Notes under the pieces: generated by a model
What the model was told of the DNA's origin: nothing
The model's database searches: none
The model's input: the letters and a program-made list of their open reading frames with translations, nothing else
Source of the DNA: Bacteroidota bacterium
Lineage (GTDB): Bacteria > Bacteroidota > Ignavibacteria > Ignavibacteriales > Ignavibacteriaceae
Length of the DNA: 9,396 nt
Direction: 5' to 3'
Assembly: GCA_021796135.1 (NCBI GenBank)
Contig: JAJYOQ010000136.1
Location: 1-9,396, forward strand
Shown here: positions 1-5,935 of the stretch, piece after piece
How the letters are laid out: the number at the start of each line of letters is the position of its first letter
Position numbering within the stretch: the stretch's first letter is position 1
Translations under genes and position numbers: made by a program

Positions 1-9
1 TTCCGATCT
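1..9. other. Probable sequencing-adapter remnant at the contig edge
   Basis: The first nine bases, TTCCGATCT, are identical to the 3' end of the standard Illumina TruSeq-type adapter. They lie exactly at the edge of the window. Read in the frame of the following gene they give Ser-Asp-Leu directly before Gly-Tyr-Ile-Ala-Pro-Arg-His, where WlbA-family proteins have a glycine/alanine-rich Rossmann turn (G-x-A/G-G-Y-I-A). The conserved protein resumes at the GGT codon at base 11, and base 10 (c) would fit the last base of an alanine codon. The match and the break in conservation coincide, so I infer untrimmed adapter rather than genome sequence. A chance match of nine bases cannot be excluded. 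Confidence 0.72.
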
Positions 10-937
10 CGGTTATATTGCACCGAGACATCTTCAAGCGATTAAAGATACAGGTAATAGATTGATTGCAGCAATGGATCCGCATGATTCGGTGGGGATA
101 ATTGATAAATTTTTTCCGAATGCTGCCTTCTTCACTGAGTTTGAAAGATTCGACAGACACTTGGAAAAATTAAGAAGGACGTCTTCAGACGAGAGGATTG
201 ATTATCTTAGCATTTGTTCGCCTAATCATTTGCACGATGCACATATAAGATTAGCATTACGATTAGGTGCGAATGCAATTTGCGAAAAGCCACTCGTGCT
301 TAATCCGTGGAATCTTGATGCACTTCAAGAACTTGAAAATGAATCAGCTGGTAAAGTATATACTATTCTTCAATTAAGAGTTCATTCTTCACTTATTGAA
401 TTGAAAAATAAATTACAGCAAGTAAAATCGAAGAAGCATGATGTAACTCTGACTTATGTTACTTCACGCGGACCATGGTATAAATTTTCATGGAAAGGTG
501 ATCAACCTAAGAGCGGCGGTATAGCAACAAATATCGGAATTCATTTTTTTGATTTATTGATGTGGTATTTCGGTAACATGGAAAGAATCGAAGTCCATTA
601 TTCTTCAGCAGATAAAATGTCAGGTTACATTGAACTGGAAAGAGCAAATGTGAAATGGTTTCTATCTACTGATCGGAATGATCTACCCGAAGAAGTTTCT
701 AAGAACGGTAAAACTACATTTCGATCTATAAAAGTTGATCATGAAGAGATTGAGTTTACCGAAGGTTTTACAGATCTTCATACGAAAGTTTACAGTGAAA
801 CATTAGTTGGAAGAGGATTCGGGTTAGAAACAGCTCGTCCATCAGTTGAACTGGTTTATAAAATTAGGAATGAAAAAATATCCAGTAAACAAACCGTTTT
901 ACATCCTTTTGCCAAGAAGATTTTAGGAATAAAATAA
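2..937 (+). CDS. wlbA: UDP-N-acetylglucosaminuronate 3-dehydrogenase (Gfo/Idh/MocA family, WlbA/WbpB-like), 5'-partial
   Basis: Cytosolic NAD(H)-dependent oxidoreductase. In this family it oxidises C-3 of UDP-GlcNAcA to the 3-keto sugar, which an aminotransferase then aminates, on the way to UDP-GlcNAc3NAcA. The frame is open from base 2, giving 311 residues, close to the usual ~315, so only about the first ten residues are missing. The TTG at 62 is internal, because conserved sequence (GYIAPRHLQAIKDTGN) lies upstream of it. Visible motifs: the Rossmann-end aspartate in AAMDP, then CSPNHLHDAHI, then CEKP with the family's catalytic lysine, then SRGPWYKFSWKGD, then GGIATNIGIHFFD with the conserved histidine and aspartate, and a C-terminal GRGFGLETARPS block. 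These are WlbA-subfamily signatures, not just generic Gfo/Idh ones. The first three visible residues are probably adapter-derived. Only 1 nt separates it from the acetyltransferase gene, so the two are probably co-transcribed. Confidence 0.9.
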   Translation, partial: SDLGYIAPRHLQAIKDTGNRLIAAMDPHDSVGIIDKFFPNAAFFTEFERFDRHLEKLRRTSSDERIDYLSICSPNHLHDAHIRLALRLGANAICEKPLVLNPWNLDALQELENESAGKVYTILQLRVHSSLIELKNKLQQVKSKKHDVTLTYVTSRGPWYKFSWKGDQPKSGGIATNIGIHFFDLLMWYFGNMERIEVHYSSADKMSGYIELERANVKWFLSTDRNDLPEEVSKNGKTTFRSIKVDHEEIEFTEGFTDLHTKVYSETLVGRGFGLETARPSVELVYKIRNEKISSKQTVLHPFAKKILGIK

Positions 938-938
938 A

Positions 939-1526
939 ATGGAGAATAAAAAAAATTATTTTGTACATGAATCATCTTACGTAGATGAGCCTTGTGAAAT
1001 CGGAGAAGGGACTAAGATCTGGCATTTCTGCCATATCCAAAAAAAATCTAAGATTGGAAAAAATTGTGTATTTGGTCAGAATATTAATGTTGCTAACAAT
1101 GTTACAATCGGAGACTTTTGCAAGATACAGAACAACGTTTCGATATACGAAGGCGTAATATTAGAGGATTATGTTTTCTGCGGACCATCGATGGTTTTCA
1201 CAAATATTTTGGACCCGAAATGCAAATATCCTCAAGTCGGCGCTCAATATTATATCAAGACCCTGGTGAAGGAGGGTGCATCAATAGGAGCCAACGCAAC
1301 AATAGTATGCGGACACACAATCGGTAGGCATTCCATGTTGGGAGCTGGTACAGTAGTAACTAAAGATGTTCCGGATTATGCATTGATAGTTGGGAATCCG
1401 GGAAAAGTAGTAGGCTGGGTAAGTGAAGCAGGAAATAGATTGAAGTTTGACGAAAACGGAATTGCATATTGCGAGAAGTCTAGGAAAAAGTATAAATATG
1501 AAAATGGGAAGGTTAAAGAATTATAA
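939..1526 (+). CDS. wlbB: UDP-2-acetamido-3-amino-2,3-dideoxy-glucuronate N-acetyltransferase (WlbB/WbpD-like)
   Basis: Cytosolic left-handed beta-helix acyltransferase of 195 residues, the normal size for the family. It would transfer acetyl from acetyl-CoA to the 3-amino group of UDP-GlcNAc3NA, giving UDP-GlcNAc3NAcA. Hexapeptide repeats run from about residue 19 to 150 (IGEGTKI, IGKNCVF, IGDFCKI, LEDYVF, IGANATI, IGRHSML), with the subfamily-typical CGPSMVFTN at 81-89 and the closing block VPDYALIVGNPGKVVGWVSE at 144-163. The C-terminal tail (about 164-195) has the Lys/Tyr-rich C-x-x-x-x-K-K-Y-K-Y form seen in WbpD-like proteins. The ATG at 939 is preceded by AGGA at 925-928, one of the few plausible Shine-Dalgarno matches in the window. 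The gene sits 1 nt after the 3-dehydrogenase, as expected for consecutive pathway genes, but the intermediate WlbC/WbpE aminotransferase is not beside it. Confidence 0.9.
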   Translation: MENKKNYFVHESSYVDEPCEIGEGTKIWHFCHIQKKSKIGKNCVFGQNINVANNVTIGDFCKIQNNVSIYEGVILEDYVFCGPSMVFTNILDPKCKYPQVGAQYYIKTLVKEGASIGANATIVCGHTIGRHSMLGAGTVVTKDVPDYALIVGNPGKVVGWVSEAGNRLKFDENGIAYCEKSRKKYKYENGKVKEL

Positions 1527-1888
1527 TTACGTTCAATTAAATTCAAAATAAAAATCGATGTAAAATTTATTTGGAAGTCGCCTTAAACTTATTTTTCTAA
1601 AACTTCGGTGTTCAATTCTTTCCTCCACACAATCCTCATAAAAGTATAAAGCAGAAATACCCAAGCTTTATTCGAAATTAAATTTAACAATTTCAAGATA
1701 GTATTTTTACTTTTTATTGTCATGAAATTATTACCATCACGACTCAAATAAAAAATCGAATAAAATAATTTTTAGAAAGGCTTTTTCCTGCTGTTCTCTT
1801 TGAACTTAATAGTGTTTCCTTCTTTTTGTCACAGTTCTCTTGTTCGTTAATGAGGAAAGGGAAAATGTCAGTTAATAGACTCTGGTTT
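1527..1888. other. 362-base stretch without an intact gene
   Basis: This very AT-rich stretch lies between two convergent genes, the + strand acetyltransferase and the - strand glycosyltransferase. I see no tRNA, CRISPR or insertion-sequence ends. Only weak inverted repeats are present, for example TAAAGC / GCTTTA around 1648-1672 with a 12-base loop, and none forms a convincing terminator followed by a T-run. Its - strand contains two overlapping open frames that may be a decayed gene, described separately. Confidence 0.55.
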
Positions 1889-1899
1889 TCAATTTTGTA
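1589..1899 (-). pseudogene. Possible decayed ORF of unknown function, downstream of the GT4 gene
   Basis: On the - strand two offset frames join into one protein-like reading. The first is open from 1899 down to a TGA at 1746-1744 and includes PFLINEQENCDKKKETLL and SSKRTAGKSLSK. The second is open from 1771 down to a TAA at 1591-1589 (61 residues including LFYSIFYLSRDGNNFMTIKS and NKAWVFLLYTFMRIVWRKEL), with an ATG at 1723-1721 that would give a 44-residue product. The frames overlap at about 1747-1771, in an A/T homopolymer-rich stretch (1766-1773) where a one-base slip would join them. The S-R-D-G-N-N-F-x-x-I segment faintly recalls C-termini of some SAM methyltransferases, but I cannot assign a family. 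No good start is seen, and the 5' end overlaps the last codons of the glycosyltransferase gene. It could also be a real small ORF (1589-1723) or chance openness in AT-rich DNA. Confidence 0.25.
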
Positions 1900-3142
1900 C
1901 TAGAGCTTGTCTATAAACATTATATGTATTCTCACAAATAACTTCCGGACTAAAATTCTTTTTCCCATATTCTTGAAGTAATACCGGGCTGTAATTTTGA
2001 GAATTATCTAACATAAAAATTATAGCATCTATTAATTGCTGAAGATTTCTTCTTTCAATTAAAATTCCGACTTCCTTTGGGACAAAGTCTTCGGGACCAC
2101 CACATTTGGTTGCAATTACGGGAACACCATACATGATAGACTCAGCCGTGACCACAGAGAAACCCTCCTCATCGCTATTAAGAATGTGGAAATCGGAGCT
2201 TGTTAATATTTCCAATTTTTTATTTTCATCAACAAATCCATGGAAAAAAATATTTTTATTCAGCAATCCAAATCCTTCTGCCAATGATTCCAATTTTTCT
2301 TTTTGTTCACCCTCGCCAATTAGATGGAATTCGACATTCTTCCTATTTAATTTATTACAAATGTGGTCAAATGCTCTGATAATATCTGATACGTTTTTTC
2401 TCTCATTTAAAATTGAAATATGAACAGCTCTCTTAATACTATTTTTATTTTTTCCATCATTTTCGACCAAAAATTTGGGATTGATTTCGACAACGTTTTT
2501 AATCACTCCGAAATTTCCTTTAAATCCAACTTTCTTATAATATTCCAAAGAAGATTGGGAGTCAACATTCATAAATTCGCTGTTTTTTATGACAACACCT
2601 TTCAAAAATTTCAAAGGGATTTTTGTCTTTTTTGTTATTCCACGAAGATAATTTATATCTGGAGTAGAATGTTCGGTTATAACGTATTTAATCTTTTTCC
2701 AGTATTTTAAAATAAGTGCGATATAGCCTGATCTGTCAATTACATTAACGTGTATTAAATCTGGATTTCCCCATTCTTTCTTAATCCTTTTCCAGCCAAG
2801 ATAATGAGCAATTAAAAAACTAAAATTATAGAAAATCTTTTTTAGGACACCTGAGGAGAAACATTTAAAGTATACCCTTACTATTAATAATTCATCTTCA
2901 ACACGGCAATCAATTTCAAATTTTTTATTTTTCATGGATGAATCTGCAGAAACATAAAGAACCGCAACATTGCATCTCCGTGAAATTGCAAGAGCTTTCT
3001 TTTTTACAAAAACACCCAAAACTCTGCTTGTTCTATTTGGGAACCAGCTTGCAAGAAATAGGATTTTATATCTTAAGGGTTTAATATTATCAATCATTAT
3101 TATTTTAAAAGATTTTTTTTGTTGTATATGAGATTCATCCAA
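1889..3142 (-). CDS. Family 4 glycosyltransferase (GT-B fold)
   Basis: Cytosolic or membrane-associated retaining glycosyltransferase that would add one sugar to the lipid-linked repeat unit; donor and acceptor cannot be read from sequence. The N-terminal domain opens with YKILFLASWFPNRTSRVLGVFV, a typical GT4 start in which the Rossmann strand is followed by a fold-glycine region, and carries TEHST near 156-160. The C-terminal domain has HISILNERKN at 241-250, FHLIGEGEQKEKLE, and the diagnostic E-x7-E at E326/E334 (within DEEGFSVVTAES) followed by GVPVIATKCGGPEDFV. The full reading is 417 residues, a little long because of the N-terminus. The ATG at 3097 (residue 16) would leave a more typical start before the first strand, and neither start has a clear ribosome binding site. 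It is the only intact gene on the - strand, flanked by gene-poor sequence, and by eye is even more AT-rich and lysine/isoleucine/asparagine-heavy than most neighbours, consistent with separate acquisition. Confidence 0.88.
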   Translation of the reverse strand: MDESHIQQKKSFKIIMIDNIKPLRYKILFLASWFPNRTSRVLGVFVKKKALAISRRCNVAVLYVSADSSMKNKKFEIDCRVEDELLIVRVYFKCFSSGVLKKIFYNFSFLIAHYLGWKRIKKEWGNPDLIHVNVIDRSGYIALILKYWKKIKYVITEHSTPDINYLRGITKKTKIPLKFLKGVVIKNSEFMNVDSQSSLEYYKKVGFKGNFGVIKNVVEINPKFLVENDGKNKNSIKRAVHISILNERKNVSDIIRAFDHICNKLNRKNVEFHLIGEGEQKEKLESLAEGFGLLNKNIFFHGFVDENKKLEILTSSDFHILNSDEEGFSVVTAESIMYGVPVIATKCGGPEDFVPKEVGILIERRNLQQLIDAIIFMLDNSQNYSPVLLQEYGKKNFSPEVICENTYNVYRQALVQN

Positions 3143-3306
3143 ATAAAAATTAAAAAAATAAATTAAAAGTTGAGATAATTTTATAGGTTGTGATTAGATC
3201 TTCAAAATTACCTGTCAATTATAGAAGTTTTCGATTTAATAAAAAATAGAGAATCCGTTTTTCTTTCCCTTATTTTGTTTTAAGAAAAATTGCTTAAAAG
3301 AATTTA

Positions 3307-3321
3307 AAATGTATTACATTT
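3307..3321. repeat. 15-base perfect palindrome, possible operator
   Basis: AAATGTA-T-TACATTT is a perfect inverted repeat of 7-base arms around one central base, 60 bases before the dehydratase start and about 26 bases before a possible -35 box. Size and position suit a dimeric regulator site, but no regulator gene is in the window and AT-rich sequence makes chance palindromes common. Confidence 0.25.
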
Positions 3322-3346
3322 ACAACCATATTTTCAACATTTTGTA

Positions 3347-3373
3347 TTGAAAGAAAAGAAAATTTTTTATAAT
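3347..3373 (+). promoter_or_regulatory. Possible sigma-70-type promoter of the dehydratase gene
   Basis: TTGAAA (3347-3352) and a perfect TATAAT (3368-3373) are separated by 15 bases, two short of the ideal. A start site 6-8 bases after the -10 box would fall at about 3380, almost on the ATG at 3382, implying a nearly leaderless mRNA. This would agree with the absence of a Shine-Dalgarno sequence there, but the match is weak evidence in such AT-rich sequence. Confidence 0.25.
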
Positions 3374-3381
3374 TAAACGTA

Positions 3382-4383
3382 ATGAATAAAGCTTTAATAA
3401 TTGGAATTTCTGGACAGGATGGGACTTATTTAGCTAGGTATCTTTTAGCTAAAGGATATGAAGTTCATGGTACTTCCAGGGATGCAGACCTTTCCAATTT
3501 CCATGGTCTTAAAAAACTGAATATTTTTGATAAGATTACACTGCATTCTATGTCACTTATTGATTTTAGAAGTGTAATGCAAACAATTTTGCAAGTGCAA
3601 CCAACGGAAATTTACAATTTATCGGGTCAAACTTCGGTGGGTCTCTCTTTCCTTCAACCTGTCGAAACTTTAGAAAGTATAAGCATTGGTACTTTGAACA
3701 TTTTGGAAGTTTTACGTTTTCATAAACTATCAATTAAATTCTATAATGCATGTTCAAGTGAATGCTTTGGGGATACGAATGGAAAATCAGCAAACGAAGA
3801 AACTCCCTTCAGACCGAGAAGCCCTTATGCTGTAGCTAAATCTGCAGCCTTCTGGCAGTTGTCAAATTATAGAGAAGCTTATAATCTTTTTGCGTGTTCC
3901 GGAATTCTTTTTAATCACGAATCGCCATTAAGACCCAAAAGGTTTGTTACAAAAAAAATTATTGAGACAGTATGCCAAATAGCCAAAGGTTCAGGAGAAA
4001 AACTAAGACTTGGAAATATTTTAATTAAAAGAGACTGGGGATGGGCACCTGAATATGTTGAAGCGATGTATTTAATTCTCCAAAACGATAAGCCGGATGA
4101 TTTTGTTATTGCCACTGGTAAGAACATCACATTGGAAGAATTTGTTCAAAAAGCATTTAAATATTTTGACCTTCGATATGAGAATTATATTGAATATGAT
4201 AACAATTTAATCCGACCAACTGATTTAACATATAGCCTTGGCGATCCATCAAAAGCAAAAAAAATATTAAATTGGCAGTCAAAATTTTTTGTTGATGATA
4301 TTATTCAAATGATGATTGAAGATGAGCTAATAAAATATAAGTATGAGGATCTAAATCTTAAAACATTTCCTTCCAAACAATGA
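3382..4383 (+). CDS. gmd: GDP-mannose 4,6-dehydratase
   Basis: Short-chain dehydrogenase/reductase-type enzyme that converts GDP-D-mannose to GDP-4-keto-6-deoxy-D-mannose, the branch point to GDP-fucose, GDP-rhamnose, GDP-perosamine and related sugars. The 333 residues fit the family (about 320-370). The NADP-binding motif is G-I-S-G-Q-D-G at 8-14. Catalytic residues are visible as SSE (S125-S126-E127; often TSE in other members) and Y149-x3-K153 in RSPYAVAKSAAFW. Further GMD signatures are NYREAYNLFACSGILFNHES (162-181), RDWGWAPEYVEAMYLILQ (217-234), DFVIATG (240-246) and LGDPSKAKKILNW near the C-terminus. The WGWAPEYV variant, rather than the WGHARDYV of enterobacterial GMD, marks a sub-branch, so a closely related GDP-sugar dehydratase/epimerase role is possible. 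No reductase, epimerase or aminotransferase acting on its product is in the window. It starts the second + strand gene run; the flippase follows after 6 nt. Confidence 0.87.
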   Translation: MNKALIIGISGQDGTYLARYLLAKGYEVHGTSRDADLSNFHGLKKLNIFDKITLHSMSLIDFRSVMQTILQVQPTEIYNLSGQTSVGLSFLQPVETLESISIGTLNILEVLRFHKLSIKFYNACSSECFGDTNGKSANEETPFRPRSPYAVAKSAAFWQLSNYREAYNLFACSGILFNHESPLRPKRFVTKKIIETVCQIAKGSGEKLRLGNILIKRDWGWAPEYVEAMYLILQNDKPDDFVIATGKNITLEEFVQKAFKYFDLRYENYIEYDNNLIRPTDLTYSLGDPSKAKKILNWQSKFFVDDIIQMMIEDELIKYKYEDLNLKTFPSKQ

Positions 4384-4389
4384 GAACAT

Positions 4390-5886
4390 ATGGGAATAGT
4401 CGTTCGTCAAAGCGCTAAATCAGTTATTCTTACTTACCTTGGAATCGGGTTTGGTATAATAAATACTCTCTGGCTTTTCCCTTATATTTTAACCGGAGAA
4501 CAAATTGGTTTAGTTAGAACCTTAATAAACGTTTCGGTTCTATTTTCTACATTTGCTTTGCTTGGAGCTGCTAATATTCCTAATAAATATTTCTTCCACT
4601 TCAAAAATTTAAGAAAGGGACACAACGGATTCTTGTTTTTTATTTTAATAATTGGTGGGATAGGTTTTCTAATTTTTACCGCACTGTATTTAAATTTTAA
4701 ATCGTTATTCTTCAGCGCCTTCATAAAAAATTCTCCACTCATTTTGAATTATTATTATCTACTCATACCGTTCACTTTAATAATGTTGTTAACTACCATT
4801 TTCGAGTCATATAATGTTATTCAACAAAATCCAGTGGTACCGATTTTTACAAGGGAAGTACTTACTCGTATTTTTTTATCAATTAGTTTATTAGTATTCT
4901 TTTTTGCAAAGTTTCAGTATAATTATTTTATATTCTTGTTAGTGTTTTTTTACGGGGTAATATTAATAATATTAATTTTCTATACGTATTCGCAAAATTA
5001 TCTCTTTATAAAGCCAAATTTTGAAGTATTTAAAAGCCCATTGTTGAAAAGTATTTTGGTTTTTGCTGGTTTTATTTTAATGGGAAATGCGAGCGGAGTA
5101 GTAATAAATAACATAGACAGCTTGATGTTAAGTGCTTATTCTGGTTTGAAAATAACGGGGGTTTATACGATAGCTTTTTTTATTGCGACTTTTATTGAAA
5201 TTCCCAAAAGGTCAATGTCACAAGTTTTAATTCCTCTAATTTCAGAAGCAAACAAGGATAATGATATAAAAAAGCTAGATATTCTTTATAAAAAATCTTC
5301 GATCACTCAATTAATCATCGGAGGTATAATTTTCCTTTTAATATGGTTTAATGTAGATAATATTTTTAGATTAATTCCCCATGGTAATCTTTATTCTCAA
5401 GGCAAATGGGTTGTTTTTTTTATCGGCTTAGGGAAAATTTTTGATATGTTTACGGGAGTCAATCAAGAAATAATAGGATCCTCAAAGTATTATAAAATTG
5501 ATTTATCTCTTTTCCCGTTTTATGGAGTGATTGCAGTTTTAGCAAATATGTTTTTTATCCCTAAACTTGGAATGACTGGAGCAGCAATTGCTACTGCATC
5601 TTCTGTTTTTATAATTAATATTATTAGATCGAGTATTTTATTTATCAATATGAATATTCAACCTTTTACTTTTAATACTTTGAAAGCATTATCAGTATTT
5701 GCAATAGCTTTTGGAATCAATTATTTTCTGCCACATATTCAAAATCATTTTTTAATTGATATTGCGTTGAGGTCTATAATAATAGGTTCGGTTTTTATAT
5801 CGCTCGTGTTGTTGTCCAAAGTTTCCGAAGATATAGATCTGGTTTTCCAAAAAACGGTTAAAAGGCTTCACCTATTGATTAGGTAA
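4390..5886 (+). CDS. wzx: Polysaccharide flippase, Wzx-like (MOP/MATE superfamily)
   Basis: Integral inner-membrane protein that would flip undecaprenyl-diphosphate-linked repeat units to the periplasmic face. The 498 residues contain roughly 12-14 hydrophobic segments, for example at about 12-32, 45-62, 80-103, 118-140, 157-173, 176-198, 218-240, 250-270, 308-325, 370-390, 395-416, 430-447 and 457-480, joined by short charged loops. The N-terminus with a Ser/Lys/Ser amphipathic lead into the first helix and the IPKRSMSQVLIPLISEA segment after the seventh or eighth helix are typical of the polysaccharide-synthase/Wzx group. Primary sequence cannot give the substrate. The ATG at 4390 lies 6 nt after the dehydratase stop, with a weak GAGA overlapping that stop, which suggests coupled translation. 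Its presence suggests the locus uses the Wzx/Wzy route, although no Wzy is seen here. Confidence 0.9.
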   Translation: MGIVVRQSAKSVILTYLGIGFGIINTLWLFPYILTGEQIGLVRTLINVSVLFSTFALLGAANIPNKYFFHFKNLRKGHNGFLFFILIIGGIGFLIFTALYLNFKSLFFSAFIKNSPLILNYYYLLIPFTLIMLLTTIFESYNVIQQNPVVPIFTREVLTRIFLSISLLVFFFAKFQYNYFIFLLVFFYGVILIILIFYTYSQNYLFIKPNFEVFKSPLLKSILVFAGFILMGNASGVVINNIDSLMLSAYSGLKITGVYTIAFFIATFIEIPKRSMSQVLIPLISEANKDNDIKKLDILYKKSSITQLIIGGIIFLLIWFNVDNIFRLIPHGNLYSQGKWVVFFIGLGKIFDMFTGVNQEIIGSSKYYKIDLSLFPFYGVIAVLANMFFIPKLGMTGAAIATASSVFIINIIRSSILFINMNIQPFTFNTLKALSVFAIAFGINYFLPHIQNHFLIDIALRSIIIGSVFISLVLLSKVSEDIDLVFQKTVKRLHLLIR

Positions 5887-5935
5887 TGAAGTTTGGTTAG
5901 CATTACAAAACAGTGAAACAAGAATAGAAAGAATT

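Larger units (their letters stand above)
3143..3381. promoter_or_regulatory. Divergent intergenic region, probable promoters for the GT4 gene and the dehydratase operon
   Basis: This 239-base AT-rich gap separates the start of the - strand GT4 gene from the start of the + strand dehydratase gene, so both promoters should lie here. On the + strand a sigma-70-like pair is visible, TTGAAA at 3347-3352 and TATAAT at 3368-3373, with a short 15-base spacer. A 15-base perfect palindrome sits upstream of it. I could not identify a clear Bacteroidota-type TTTG/TAnnTTTG pair. In DNA this rich in A and T such boxes arise often by chance. Confidence 0.4.

Noticed and set aside
1118..1327. Open frame of 69 codons within the acetyltransferase gene
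   Set aside because: It is an offset frame inside a well-conserved hexapeptide protein, with no independent start signal or recognisable motif.
1770..1795. AGAAAGGCTTTTTCCT region as a hairpin terminator
   Set aside because: Complementarity is only three to four base pairs with mismatches and there is no clean stem-plus-T-run on either strand.
2106..2710. Two + strand open frames (2106-2423 and 2420-2710) inside the - strand GT4 gene
   Set aside because: They are antisense to a clear GT4 gene with intact motifs. Their translations are low-complexity (Phe/Ser/Asn-rich) without domains, as expected for shadows in AT-rich DNA.
3915..4130. Antisense open frame within the dehydratase gene
   Set aside because: It lies opposite the catalytic and conserved part of the dehydratase and has no recognisable protein features.
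4482..4742. Antisense open frame within the flippase gene
   Set aside because: Its lysine- and proline-rich translation mirrors the hydrophobic codons of the flippase; it is a shadow.
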